64,000 nucleotides of DNA from Chloroflexota bacterium (GTDB lineage: Bacteria > Chloroflexota > Anaerolineae > Anaerolineales > Villigracilaceae), in assembly GCA_016223135.1 (NCBI GenBank), contig JACRPQ010000015.1, forward strand, positions 62,001 through 126,000, read 5' to 3'. Positions within the stretch are counted from its first letter, which is position 1. Every line of letters starts with the position of its first letter. Shown one piece after another: positions 16,190 to 25,346 of the stretch. Below the pieces are notes generated by a model that did not search any database, had not been told where the DNA came from, and saw only the letters and a program-made list of their open reading frames with translations. The translations under genes were made by a program, and so were the position numbers.

Positions 16190-18880
16190 ATGCCCGCGCC
16201 AATCCTGGCAACGAAGTTATACATCCCCCCGCCCCGTCCCAACCTTGTCCCGCGTCCGCGCTTGATTGAGCGGCTGAACGAGGGACTGGCGATGGGTTGC
16301 AAATTAACGCTCATCTCCGCTTCGGCTGGATTCGGCAAGACCACATTAGTCAGCGAATGGATTTCTTCCCTCACCCCTAGCACCTCTTCCACTGGGAGAG
16401 GGGAAGGGGTGAGGGCTGCATGGATTTCACTGGACGAAGGGGACAACGATCCCCTCCGCTTCATCTCTTACCTGATCGCGGCATTGCAAACGATTAAGGC
16501 GGGACTTGGCGAGGGAGTTTTAGCAACTCTTCCATCTCACGAGCAGTTGCAAATCGAAATGGCTTTGACGGCTCTGCTGAATGAAATCTCTGCCATTCCC
16601 GATTCATTCCTCCTCGTCCTTGACGATTACCACCTGATTGATTCCAAGCCCGTGGACGAAGCCCTTGCCTTTCTGGTCGAGCGATTGCCGCCGCAGATGC
16701 ATTTAGTCATTGCCACGCGCGAAGACCCGTCCCTGCCGTTGGCTCGTCTGCGCGTGCGCGGTCAACTGACCGAATTGCGCGCCGCCGACTTGCAGTTCAC
16801 CCCCGCCGAAGCGACGGAGTTCCTCAACCGCGTGATGGGACTCAACCTCTCCAATGAAGATGTCGCCGCGTTGGAATCCCGCACTGAAGGCTGGATCGCT
16901 GGTCTGCAATTGGCGGCGCTTTCCATGCAAGGAAATCAAGACTCCGCCGGTTTTATCAAATCTTTCACGGGCAGTCATCGTTTTGTGCTCGACTATCTGA
17001 TCGAAGAGGTTTTGGGGCAACAGTCAGACAAGATTCAGGCTTTCCTGTTATGCACTTCCATTCTCGATCGCATGTGCGGCTCGCTGTGTGACGCCGTCCT
17101 ACTTGACCCCTCCATATCTGGACAAGAGATTCTGGAACATCTCGAACGCGCCAACCTGTTCATTGTCCCGTTGGATCATGAACGGCGTTGGTATCGCTAT
17201 CATCACTTGTTTGGCGATCTGCTGCGCCAGCGTCTCGGTCAACCGCGGGAACTTGCCGAATACCATCTTCGCGCCAGCGAATGGTACGAGGCAAACGCCG
17301 ACCTCCCCCAAGCCTTTCACCATGCCCTCGCGGCTGGCGATTTTGAGCGGGCGGCGCGTCTGGCTGAAACAGTCTGGCAAGAGATGGAACGTAGTCTCCA
17401 GACGATTGTTTGGATTGACTGGGTGAAAAAACTTCCTAATGAGGTGGTTTTCTCCAAGCCAAAATTGTGTGTCCTGATCGGGCGGGCTTATTCAGACGCT
17501 GGAGATATACCAGCCAGCGAAACATATCTGCAAAACGCGGAACGCGGTCTGGCTGACTCGATGGATCAAGACGAGTCAAAATCTCTGGCGGGGATCATTG
17601 CCCTGGCTCGCGCGTCCAATGCCCAAAATGAAGGTAACCTGAAGGAAACGGTCAAATACGCAGAGTTATCTTTGCAGTTCATCTCCGAGGATGATAATTA
17701 TCTCCGCGCTCAAGCCGCCGTCACACTGGGTTTTACCCATTGGGCTACCGGCAACCTGGAAGCGTCCCTCCGCGCCATGTATGCATGGGTGGGGGACATG
17801 CAACGATTGGAGAATCAGATATTTGCAATTGCCAGCGCCTTTGCAATTGCTGACATGCAGGTGATATTGGGACGCCTGAGTGACGCCGAAACATCCCTTC
17901 GGCAGGCTGTCCAGCAAGCCGCCGCACATGGACGGGAGGCGGAGGTCATCACCGCCCATCATCATTTGGGATTGGCAATGATTGCTTACGAAAAAGGCGA
18001 CGATGCCGCCTTCGCGCAGTCCCTGCAAACTGCTGCGGACCTGGGTCAGCGGACGACTCTGGTGGATTGGACTCATCGTTGGAATCTCGCCCAAGCCCGC
18101 CTCAAAGAATCAGACGGGGAATGGGATGCCGCTCTCCAATCTTTGGACGACGCCCGGAGAGTCTACGTCAAAAACCCGATCCCCATCTTCCAACCCATCG
18201 AGGCTCACAAGGCGCGCGTCCACCTCAGACAAGGTCGCTTGGACAAGGCTCAGGCTTGGGCGCGGGAACGCGGGCTCTCGGTCAAGGATGAAGCGAGTTA
18301 TCTGGGCGAGTACGAACATCTCACGCTGGCGCGAATCCATCTCGCCGAAGGTTCATTCGCTGGAGTCCATGAATTGCTCGACCGCCTGCTGGCATTGGCT
18401 GAATCGCAAAAGCGAATGGGGAGCGTGATCGAAATCCTGTTGACGCAGGCGCTCGTCCATCAGGCGCAGGGCGCTCATTCCGAAGCCCTTGCCGTGCTGG
18501 AACGCGCGTTGACGCTGACCGAGCCTGAGGGCTACATCCGCGTTTATGTGTATGAAGGCGAAGCCATGCGCTCGTTAATTTCTACTTGGAAGGTTACAAA
18601 CCGCGCTCATCCATTGCTCGGATATGTGAATCGCATCCTGGATTTTTCCCCGCAATCCAAAATCGTAAATCGAAAATCGAAAATCATCGAGCCTCTTACC
18701 GACCGCGAACTTGAAATCCTGCGTCTCATCGCAGAGGGACATTCCAACGCAGAGATCGGTCAGCGGCTGTTTCTGGCGCTCAGCACGGTCAAGGGACATA
18801 ACCTGCGCATCTTCAACAAACTGCAAGCCGAAAACCGCACCGAAGCCGTCGCCCGCGCCCGCGAGTTGGGTTTGATCTAA
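16190..18880 (+). CDS. MalT-like LuxR-family ATP-dependent regulator
   Basis: A large 896-aa STAND transcription activator. It opens with ILATKLYIPPPRP typical of the family, has Walker A SASAGFGKTT (43-52), a Walker-B-like LLVLDDYHLID and an arginine-finger region, then long TPR-like repeats (about 390-800) and a C-terminal LuxR HTH (LTDRELEILRLIAEG...STVKGH, about 830-896). Two peptides are repeat-derived: residues 62-76 (a REP-like palindrome) and QSKIVNRKSKII just before the HTH. Ligand unknown; likely targets are the two membrane genes downstream, whose promoter carries an inverted repeat. Confidence 0.93.
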   Translation: MPAPILATKLYIPPPRPNLVPRPRLIERLNEGLAMGCKLTLISASAGFGKTTLVSEWISSLTPSTSSTGRGEGVRAAWISLDEGDNDPLRFISYLIAALQTIKAGLGEGVLATLPSHEQLQIEMALTALLNEISAIPDSFLLVLDDYHLIDSKPVDEALAFLVERLPPQMHLVIATREDPSLPLARLRVRGQLTELRAADLQFTPAEATEFLNRVMGLNLSNEDVAALESRTEGWIAGLQLAALSMQGNQDSAGFIKSFTGSHRFVLDYLIEEVLGQQSDKIQAFLLCTSILDRMCGSLCDAVLLDPSISGQEILEHLERANLFIVPLDHERRWYRYHHLFGDLLRQRLGQPRELAEYHLRASEWYEANADLPQAFHHALAAGDFERAARLAETVWQEMERSLQTIVWIDWVKKLPNEVVFSKPKLCVLIGRAYSDAGDIPASETYLQNAERGLADSMDQDESKSLAGIIALARASNAQNEGNLKETVKYAELSLQFISEDDNYLRAQAAVTLGFTHWATGNLEASLRAMYAWVGDMQRLENQIFAIASAFAIADMQVILGRLSDAETSLRQAVQQAAAHGREAEVITAHHHLGLAMIAYEKGDDAAFAQSLQTAADLGQRTTLVDWTHRWNLAQARLKESDGEWDAALQSLDDARRVYVKNPIPIFQPIEAHKARVHLRQGRLDKAQAWARERGLSVKDEASYLGEYEHLTLARIHLAEGSFAGVHELLDRLLALAESQKRMGSVIEILLTQALVHQAQGAHSEALAVLERALTLTEPEGYIRVYVYEGEAMRSLISTWKVTNRAHPLLGYVNRILDFSPQSKIVNRKSKIIEPLTDRELEILRLIAEGHSNAEIGQRLFLALSTVKGHNLRIFNKLQAENRTEAVARARELGLI
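16370..16418. repeat. REP-like palindrome inside the LuxR coding sequence
   Basis: An imperfect palindrome with CCCTCACCCC at the left, CTGGGAGAGGGG in the middle and GGGGTGAGGG at the right, translated in frame as about 15 residues. The same element type sits at 31808-31862 in the hydantoinase gene. Confidence 0.8.
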
Positions 18881-18922
18881 TCCCCCAAAAACAATACTCC
18901 AACCTAATACTTAAGTTGCTAC

Positions 18923-18949
18923 CCGACAGTACCTCCCTGTCGGTATATT
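18923..18949 (+). promoter_or_regulatory. Operator-like inverted repeat and -10 box
   Basis: CCGACAG (18923-18929) and CTGTCGG (18937-18943) form an inverted repeat directly abutting TATATT (18944-18949), 10 nt before the next start. Its position over the -35 region suggests regulator binding, possibly by the upstream LuxR protein. A small hairpin is the alternative. Confidence 0.5.
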
Positions 18950-18959
18950 GGCGTTGAAC

Positions 18960-19613
18960 ATGGACACGCCTCCTCCCCTCTACGAAATCCGAATTGCAGG
19001 ACACCTGTCCGCGCAATGGATGGATTGGTTCGAAGGCTTAACCGTCACGCTGGAAGAGGACGGCAACACGCTTCTTTCTGGACCTGTGGCGGATCAAGCC
19101 GCCCTGCACGGGCTGTTGAAAAAAGTACGTGACTTGGGAATGCCATTGGTCTCAGTCAATCAGGTTCAGTTCGATGAAACCCATCAAGATCATTCAAAAC
19201 AAGGAGAAATGAAAATGAATTCCATCAAGAAGATAGATACGAAAGTTCTGCTCTCGACCCTCTGGATCGTGGTCATGATCAACATGCTGAAAGCGGACAT
19301 CCTTTCAGGGTTCATCCCCGCCATGGCGGAGGAGTTAGCAAGGACTTCTGTCAGCGTCGGTGCATCCATTCCTCAATTGATGCTTTTCGGCGCGATTATG
19401 GGGCAACTCGGCATTGCTATGATTATCCTATCCCGCGTGTTGAGGTACGAAATCAATCGCTGGGTCAATATCGTCGCGGGCATCGTCACCATTGCCTATA
19501 TCTGGGTCGGCATGACGACATACCCTCACTACATTGTTATCGCTACGGTGGAGACGCTCTGTCTGCTGCTGATCGTCTGGTTTGCGTGGACCTGGCGCAA
19601 CGTCGAAGCCTGA
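18960..19613 (+). CDS. Natural fusion: small soluble domain plus DUF6326-like membrane domain
   Basis: Residues 1-80 are a soluble domain (IRIAGHLSAQWMDWFEGLTVT...GLLKKVRDLGMPLVSV), resembling short proteins of unknown function often found next to such regulators. Residues 86-217 have four hydrophobic helices and begin KKIDTKVLLSTLWIVVMINMLKADILSGF, as in DUF6326 proteins. An AAGGAG site lies in frame before ATGs at 19209 and 19215, exactly where a separate membrane protein would start. The gene may be two genes joined by loss of a stop codon, or may yield both products. Confidence 0.7.
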   Translation: MDTPPPLYEIRIAGHLSAQWMDWFEGLTVTLEEDGNTLLSGPVADQAALHGLLKKVRDLGMPLVSVNQVQFDETHQDHSKQGEMKMNSIKKIDTKVLLSTLWIVVMINMLKADILSGFIPAMAEELARTSVSVGASIPQLMLFGAIMGQLGIAMIILSRVLRYEINRWVNIVAGIVTIAYIWVGMTTYPHYIVIATVETLCLLLIVWFAWTWRNVEA

Positions 19614-19639
19614 CCGATTCAAACGAAAAGGAGCCAAAA

Positions 19640-20299
19640 ATGAAAACTCTGCAAAAATCTGGCGGTATCGCCGCGCTGTACATGGCGATCAGCCATCTGA
19701 TCGGAATTGTCATCTTCCTCGCTGTGCTGGATTATCTCAGCATCACCAACCCTGCTCAAAAAGTTGCGTTGAATGTCGAAAAGCAGACGGTCATCTTCTC
19801 GACCAACCTGTTCATGTATGTGTTCTTCGGCTTTGCGCTGATCGTCCTCTCACTGGCGTTGTACGACCGCATGAAATCGGGCGCGCCCGCGCTCATGCAG
19901 GTTGCAACTGCAATCGGGATTATCTGGGCTGGTTCGCTCATCGCCAGCGGCATGGCTGCAAACGCGGGACTGGCAACGGTCGTCGCGCTCTATGCCAAAG
20001 ACCCGAGCCAAGCCGCGTTGACCTTTCAGGCGATTGAGTCCATCACGAACGGGCTGGGTAACGCCAATGGCGAGATTCTAGGCGGATCATTGACGCTGTT
20101 GGTCAGTCTCGCCGCGTTGCGGACGGGCGGACTTCCCAAGGGACTGAACATCCTCGGCGTGTTGGTCGGCGCGGTGGGCATCATCACGATCATCCCTGCG
20201 CTGAACGACTTCACAGGACTCTTTGGCATCGGACAGATCGTCTGGTTCGTTGGGCTGGGGATCGTTCTGTTGCGTGGCAATTCTGCCAAGACGGTGTAA
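19640..20299 (+). CDS. DUF4386-like integral membrane protein
   Basis: A 219-aa protein with about six transmembrane helices (for example AALYMAISHLIGIVIFLAVL and IIWAGSLIASGMAA) and short loops, of the DUF4386 type. Role unknown. An AAAGGAG ribosome site precedes the ATG. It follows the fusion gene by 26 nt, so the two are likely one operon under the adjacent LuxR regulator. Confidence 0.8.
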   Translation: MKTLQKSGGIAALYMAISHLIGIVIFLAVLDYLSITNPAQKVALNVEKQTVIFSTNLFMYVFFGFALIVLSLALYDRMKSGAPALMQVATAIGIIWAGSLIASGMAANAGLATVVALYAKDPSQAALTFQAIESITNGLGNANGEILGGSLTLLVSLAALRTGGLPKGLNILGVLVGAVGIITIIPALNDFTGLFGIGQIVWFVGLGIVLLRGNSAKTV

Positions 20300-20315
20300 A
20301 TGCCTGATATTGAAA

Positions 20316-20380
20316 CTGTCCCGAAGGCTGTCGCACAAGCAACCTATCCTCTTCGGAAGGCCTTCGGGACGTTCTTTTTG
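20316..20380 (+). terminator. Terminator after the DUF4386 gene
   Basis: GTCCCGAAGGC and GCCTTCGGGAC pair at the base of a hairpin and are followed by GTTCTTTTT. The same arm sequence forms the inner stem of the 101-bp mobile repeat found at four other places. Confidence 0.75.
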
Positions 20381-20463
20381 GAATACACCCAACGGACGCA
20401 TAACGATTATCCGGGGCGAGACGAGTAATTCATGACCCGCGTTCCAAACGGGTAGTGTGCATC

Positions 20464-20757
20464 ATGTTGAAAGAAAAACAGCCCTATCAGGGGCTGTCGG
20501 AGCGGGAGTATGAAGAGAAATTCCGCCAGCGGGGGATGAATTCCTTGCGGTGCCGCGCCGCCCGCTTGGGGTTTTCGCTGGCTCGCGGTGCGTACCCGGA
20601 GCGGCAAAGTCGCTTCCACTGCAAACGGTGTTGGCACACTTTTGACTTGCAAGACTCACTTATATGTAGTAACGGGTTTCACTTCACGGCAGCGAGGATA
20701 ATTTTGACAACCGTAAAACAGCTTTCCTTTATGTTCACCTTGAGCTACCGTCCGTAA
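20464..20757 (+). CDS. Hypothetical ORF with basic, Cys-containing segment, possibly truncated
   Basis: The first ~65 codons look protein-like (LSEREYEEKFRQRG..., then FHCKRCWHTFDL with a CxxC pair). The last ~30 codons overlap the 3' end of the convergent DUF2726 gene and look non-native. It may be a gene whose 3' end was replaced. No ribosome site is clear and no family is recognised. Confidence 0.35.
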   Translation: MLKEKQPYQGLSEREYEEKFRQRGMNSLRCRAARLGFSLARGAYPERQSRFHCKRCWHTFDLQDSLICSNGFHFTAARIILTTVKQLSFMFTLSYRP

Positions 20758-21327
20758 AATCATTGGGATACCGCATTTGGGGCAAACTGGAACTGAACCA
20801 GCCTGCTTATTTACGTCTGGCTGTGGCAAAGTGGAAGCGCTAACTTTTTCGCTCACAAATGGAGCGATTTTAGCCGCAATTTCTCTTGAATTGTACTCTC
20901 GTTGAACTGGCAACCGCAACAATGGCAAACCAGCCACTTTACAAACGTTTTCTACAAACTCATCGCGTTCTTGTCTATCACTTTGTTTATGGCTTGCATC
21001 GTCTAACTCAACACCAAACAATGGCTTCATCGTGACAGAATCGCATATGAGAAAATCTAAATGTTTTTGGGCAATTCTGTTGAAGTAAGCGACATTTTCA
21101 TGTGGGCGAGCCACAAAGAAAACATCAGCCAATCTTACTTTTGACTGAATTGTTAATCGTGCGCCAACCAGAGAGGAAAGAACTTTATAAAACGAAAACT
21201 CTGCTGGAGAAAGAAAATCATCACGCAGGCGATACGGAAGTGCTTTAGACGTTGTTTCTCTTTGCGAGCGTTTCAAAAAAGGAAAAATGATACTCAAACA
21301 ACCTGATTTCTCTTTTGCAACTGCCAT
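20656..21327 (-). CDS. DUF2726 protein with topoisomerase-type C4 zinc finger
   Basis: A 223-aa protein. Residues ~30-160 are a DUF2726 domain (FLSPAEFSFYKVLSSLVG..., LDFLICDSVTMKPLFGVELDDASH), a restriction-endonuclease-like fold often linked to DNA binding. Residues ~178-220 are a C4 topoisomerase-type zinc finger (VCPKCGIPM...FYGCQNYPRC). It is noticeably A+T-richer than its surroundings and lies in a degraded accessory region, suggesting recent acquisition. Biological role unknown. Confidence 0.85.
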   Translation of the reverse strand: MAVAKEKSGCLSIIFPFLKRSQRETTSKALPYRLRDDFLSPAEFSFYKVLSSLVGARLTIQSKVRLADVFFVARPHENVAYFNRIAQKHLDFLICDSVTMKPLFGVELDDASHKQSDRQERDEFVENVCKVAGLPLLRLPVQREYNSREIAAKIAPFVSEKVSASTLPQPDVNKQAGSVPVCPKCGIPMILRTVAQGEHKGKLFYGCQNYPRCREVKPVTTYK

Positions 21328-21565
21328 GTTTAGATTTTATCTCCCAAAATTTACTTTGATTTGCAAGGGCGTGCCAGTGGATTGCCTTATTCGCTGGTGG
21401 GCGGGACGGGACCGCACCATTGTAACGGAGCCAACTTCAAGCCACGCAAACTACCCGAAAACGCGCAGAGTTCCACTAGCTGCGTGCACGCTGTGTTAGC
21501 CACCGTTCTTATGGGTTGGATATGTCGTTTGAATTTCACTCAATGTACTCTTGCTAAGGGCAAAA

Positions 21566-21879
21566 CTAATTCTTAGCCTTTTCTCGCACAGCATCTACTA
21601 GATTTTCATAGGGTTGAAGCTCTGGAAGTCCAAGTTCATTCTGATTATGGAATGAAGTCAGTGCGTCAATCAATTCTCGTATGGTTGTTGTCGATTCAAC
21701 AACTTTGGAAACCCAGTCTTTATTTCATTCGTTTCCGACTGCTCGAATGAACGACGCAATAATTCTGTGTACTCTTGAATAATCGTCAATTCACGAAGAG
21801 ATTCCGAACGCAAAATCTGTAATTTTCGCTCGGCAGGTTGATCTCTAAAAGAAAACCTAAAGGTATCGAAGTTTGACAT
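21566..21879 (-). pseudogene. Frameshifted hypothetical gene, about 104 aa if repaired
   Basis: The 5' part reads MSNFDTFRFSFRDQPAERK... to SETNEIK. Then the frame breaks at an A-run (TTT at 21719-21721 on the plus strand). Adding one A restores DWVSKVVESTTTIRELIDAL... through LQPYENLVDAVREKAKN and a stop at 21566. Both parts have the same acidic, helical character. It may be a true frameshift mutation or a homopolymer sequencing error. No family recognised. Confidence 0.6.
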
Positions 21880-21888
21880 AATTTTCAA

Positions 21889-22207
21889 AGAGGTGACTAA
21901 CGAGACTGTCGAAAAAGACCTTTTTTCAAAGCCGCGCCGCCGGGCGGAATGACTTTTTCACTGTGTTGGGATTATACCCCCGCCATTTTCCCGCTTGGGA
22001 GGGCTAATTCAGCCTCCCGTTGGTTGGGCGGTTGAAGGGACGACTGGGGGAAATCACACGCGCTGATTACGACGGCAGCGGCTATTTGAGTGAGCTTTTG
22101 CCTATTGTTACGGGTAAGTTTGTAAAAAGCCCATAACTTTAGCCGCTCCCCAAAAACAGCATGTGCGGGAGATGCTGGTGTTCATGGTACACTAACAATA
22201 GAAGAAA
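21889..22207. other. Gene-free stretch with mobile-element-like end
   Basis: Starts with AGACTGTCGAAAAAGACC, which resembles terminal repeats of some insertion sequences, but no partner end or transposase is seen. The rest is GC-rich non-coding sequence; TACACT at 22186-22191 is a likely -10 box for the next gene. Confidence 0.35.
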
Positions 22208-23218
22208 ATGAAAGGGTCATATTTACGTCAAATGTCGAGTAACCCCACAGCAACGGCTGTCGCTTGCGCCAACATCGCCTTTATCAAATACTGGGGCAAC
22301 CGTGACAGCGCCCTCCGCCTGCCTGTCAACGGCTCGATTTCGATGAACCTCGAGGGCTTGGTCACGCGCACGACGGTCAGTTTCCAGCCCTCTCTGCCGT
22401 TCGACGAATTGGTCATCAACGGGCGCGAGGTGACCGGTCTCGGCTTGGAGCGCGTTTCCACCATCCTCAATCTTATCCGTGAGATGGCGGGCATCCAAGA
22501 GCGGGCGGAGGTCATCACTGAAAACAACTTCCCATCCGGTGCAGGGATTGCCTCCTCCGCCTCGGCGTTTGCGGCGCTGGCATTGGCGGGAAGCCGGGCG
22601 GCTGGACTGAAACTGACCGAGCCTGAACTCTCGCGTCTTGCCCGGCGCGGCTCCGGTTCCGCTGCGCGCTCCATCCCCGGCGGTTTCGTGGAGTGGCAGG
22701 CGGGAACGGGCGATGAAGACTCGTTTGCCTTTTCCATCGCCGCGCCCGAACATTGGGAACTGGCGGACTGCGTGGCGATTGTCAGCGCCTCGCACAAGAA
22801 GACCGGCTCCACAGAGGGACATGCCCTCGCGCCGACCAGCCCGCTTCAAGAAGCGCGGGTGGCGGATGCGCCTCGCCGCCTCGACCTGTGCCGGCGCGCC
22901 ATTCTCGAGCGCGACTTCGCCGCCCTTGCCTCCATCGTGGAACTTGACTCGGACATGATGCACGCGGTGATGATGACCTCCTCGCCCGCGCTGCACTACT
23001 GGCAGCCCGCCTCGCTAAGCGTGATGCAGGCGGTGCGTCAATGGCGGGGGGAGGGACTGCCCGTCTGTTACACCGTGGATGCGGGTCCGAATGTGCATGT
23101 GCTTTGCCCGAAAGCAGAGGCGGCGGGCGTGGAAAAGAAATTGCGTGAGATAGGGGGAGTGGTGGACGTGTTGAAAGCGGGAGTCGGCGGCGCGGCAAAG
23201 ATCGTCAATGGAGATTAA
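22208..23218 (+). CDS. mvaD: Diphosphomevalonate/phosphomevalonate decarboxylase
   Basis: A GHMP-family decarboxylase of 336 aa in isoprenoid synthesis. Family marks: ACANIAFIKYWGNRD near the start, the ATP loop NFPSGAGIASSASAFAALA, RRGSGSAARSIPGGFVEW (catalytic region), and VCYTVDAGPNVHVLC near the end. In the Chloroflexota relative Roseiflexus this family member acts on phosphomevalonate, followed by isopentenyl phosphate kinase, so the substrate here is open. The start may be at 22208 or at 22232 (MSSNPTA). No other mevalonate gene is in view. Confidence 0.9.
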   Translation: MKGSYLRQMSSNPTATAVACANIAFIKYWGNRDSALRLPVNGSISMNLEGLVTRTTVSFQPSLPFDELVINGREVTGLGLERVSTILNLIREMAGIQERAEVITENNFPSGAGIASSASAFAALALAGSRAAGLKLTEPELSRLARRGSGSAARSIPGGFVEWQAGTGDEDSFAFSIAAPEHWELADCVAIVSASHKKTGSTEGHALAPTSPLQEARVADAPRRLDLCRRAILERDFAALASIVELDSDMMHAVMMTSSPALHYWQPASLSVMQAVRQWRGEGLPVCYTVDAGPNVHVLCPKAEAAGVEKKLREIGGVVDVLKAGVGGAAKIVNGD

Positions 23219-23221
23219 TTA

Positions 23222-23322
23222 ACCTGAATTCGGGATAAGGCTTTTAAATCGTCCCGAAGGCTTTTGACGCAGCGGGTTCGAGAGCCGAATCAGCCTTCGG
23301 GACGCTTATCCCGAACTGACGT
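23222..23322 (+). repeat. 101-bp mobile repeat, copy 1
   Basis: A foldback element: TTCGGGATAAG pairs with CTTATCCCGAA, and CGTCCCGAAGGCT with AGCCTTCGGGACG. It is flanked by a direct TAATTA (23216-23221 and 23323-23328), consistent with a target-site duplication. Copies 2-4 are at 46136, 49705 and 58356, all in the same orientation. Confidence 0.85.
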
Positions 23323-23334
23323 TAATTACTCACT

Positions 23335-23574
23335 TTACGCGGTAGCGCGAGATTTTGTATTTTTCCCAATTACTCTGACAAAACCAGTGCGGTATCTGCC
23401 ATGCCCGCATGGACGCTATTCGTACAAAGTCCCGCCTTGGCGGGACTAGTCCGCTTGAGCGGACTTGGCAGGAATAGCACGGGGGTTAATCCCCGTGCGG
23501 TGCCAAGAGCAGGGGATTGTTAATCTGCAACATGTCGCCTGAAACCGCGAGATGAATCTCGCGCTACCGCGTAA
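23335..23574. repeat. 240-bp MITE-like element with perfect 20-bp terminal inverted repeats
   Basis: The left end TTACGCGGTAGCGCGAGATT (23335-23354) is the exact reverse complement of 23555-23574. The interior holds several smaller palindromes, including one centred on GGGTTAATCC. No coding capacity. A shorter relative is at 27036-27230. Confidence 0.85.
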
Positions 23575-23662
23575 CATCAGTTACTTAAACACAAAGGACA
23601 CGAAAGGCGCCAAGGCTTCAAGAAAAGCCATTGTGCTTCGTGTCCTTTGCGATGAAACGGTC

Positions 23663-25330
23663 TTATTCCACCGAAATCAAAAACTGATAGTGGGGCTGTC
23701 CGCCCTCCTGTACTTCCACTTCTGCCGAAGGATATTTTTCCCGTACCATGTCGGCGATGCGGTGCGCCTCCGCGTGCGGCATATCCTGACCGTAAAAGAG
23801 CGTGATGAGTTCATGCTCGCCCGCCTCGGCTTTCTCCAGCAGGCTCAGCACACCGTCTTCGATTGTCTCGGCAGAAGCGACCAATTTGCCGTCGAGCAGG
23901 GCAATGACCTGCCCCTCTTTCACGTTTACCCCGTCAATCTCCACATTCCGCACAGCGACCGTGATTTCGCCGCTCTTGACCATGCTCAGGGCTTTGGTCA
24001 TCTTCTCGGCGACCGCACCCAGTTCCCCGTCCGGTTGAAGCGCGAGCATGGCGGCGAGTCCCTGCGGGACGGTTTTGCTTGGCACCACCGCCACCTGCTT
24101 CACGGTCACTTCCTTTGCTTGATTCGCCGCCATGATGATGTTCTTGTTGTTCGGCAGGATGATCACCTTATCGGTCGGCAGGTTTTCGAAGGCGGCAAGG
24201 ATGTCCTGCGTGGAGGGATTCATCGTCTGCCCGCCTGCCACCACCGCCGCCGCGCCGAGGCTCGCAAAGATGCGGCTCAGCCCGTTGCCCGGCGAGACCA
24301 CCACCACCGCAATCTGTCCCGGCTCCACCGCCGTAAAATTGATTGTCTGCTGTTTGCTCTTTTGGATGTCGTCCATTTGTGCCAGCAGGTTTTCCATTGC
24401 CACTTTGGTGATGGTGCCGATGCCCATGATGTAATCAATCGGCTCGTAGCGTTTTTCCAGCGGCACGTGGATGTGCATGCGGTACATGCCTTCGCCCTCG
24501 CCCACCTGAATGGACGTGCCCATCTCCTCCAGCCGCCGATAAAACGATTGCAGTTCGAAACGCTCGCCGGGGAAGAAATCCACCACCACCTCGTAATCCT
24601 GTCCCTCTTCCACTTCCTGCAGAGCGTTTTCAAAGTTCATCGCGGAAAGCGGCTGGACGCTCGCCAGCGGCGTATCCAGCGGCTCGCCATAGACGTGCCG
24701 CAGCATACCTTCCAGGATGAAGAACAGTCCCTTGCCGCCCGAATCCACCACGCCAGCCTGTTTGAGGACGGGGAGCAGTTCGGGAGTCTGTGCGACCGTC
24801 TCATCTGCCGCCCGCACCACCTCCTCGAGGATGCCAATCGCGTCTTTTCCGGACCTCCAACCTGCCTCTGCGCCCGCCGCCGCTCCCTTGGCGACGGTGA
24901 GAATCGTCCCCTCCACCGGCTTGACCACGCCCTTATACGCCGTATCGCGCGCCTCGGCAAACGCCTTCACCATCGTCTCGGCGTCGAGCGTTTCATGGTC
25001 TTGCACGCCGCGCGCGAACCCGCGCCATAACTGTGAGAGAATGACGCCTGAATTGCCGCGCGCCCCCATCAACGCGCCTTTGGCAACCATGCCTGCCATC
25101 CTCCCAAAATGCTTCTCGCCCGAATCCTTGATTTCGTTATATGCCGAGGTCAGCGTGAGGAGCATGTTGGTGCCGGTATCCCCGTCGGGGACGGGAAACA
25201 CGTTGAGCGAATTTACAATCTGCTGATTGGTGCGGAGCCAGAGCATGCCCGCCTCCACCAGTCGTTTCAGCGATTGACCGTCAATTTTTGCTTTGCGGAG
25301 TTTTTCCACGCGCGCGGGATTCATTGCCAT
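23663..25330 (-). CDS. DAK2-domain protein, YloV/FakA-like
   Basis: A 555-aa protein. The N-terminal DAK2 (dihydroxyacetone-kinase-like phosphatase/kinase) domain has FPVPDGDTGTNMLLTL (residues ~44-59), with the Mg-binding Asp residues, and ALMGARGNSGVILSQ. The C-terminal region is the FakA-type extension (GNGLSRIFASLGA..., ILPNNKNIIMAA). FakA phosphorylates fatty acids bound by FakB; no fakB is nearby, so the substrate here is inferred. It follows the Asp23 gene by 16 nt, as yloU-yloV in Bacillus. Confidence 0.9.
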   Translation of the reverse strand: MAMNPARVEKLRKAKIDGQSLKRLVEAGMLWLRTNQQIVNSLNVFPVPDGDTGTNMLLTLTSAYNEIKDSGEKHFGRMAGMVAKGALMGARGNSGVILSQLWRGFARGVQDHETLDAETMVKAFAEARDTAYKGVVKPVEGTILTVAKGAAAGAEAGWRSGKDAIGILEEVVRAADETVAQTPELLPVLKQAGVVDSGGKGLFFILEGMLRHVYGEPLDTPLASVQPLSAMNFENALQEVEEGQDYEVVVDFFPGERFELQSFYRRLEEMGTSIQVGEGEGMYRMHIHVPLEKRYEPIDYIMGIGTITKVAMENLLAQMDDIQKSKQQTINFTAVEPGQIAVVVVSPGNGLSRIFASLGAAAVVAGGQTMNPSTQDILAAFENLPTDKVIILPNNKNIIMAANQAKEVTVKQVAVVPSKTVPQGLAAMLALQPDGELGAVAEKMTKALSMVKSGEITVAVRNVEIDGVNVKEGQVIALLDGKLVASAETIEDGVLSLLEKAEAGEHELITLFYGQDMPHAEAHRIADMVREKYPSAEVEVQEGGQPHYQFLISVE

Positions 25331-25346
25331 TTCGTTTTCTTGTCTC

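Noticed and set aside
23270-23300. GGGTTCGA in the 101-bp repeats as a tRNA T-arm
   Set aside because: No acceptor, D-arm or anticodon arm can be drawn around it, and the repeat folds into a different long hairpin.
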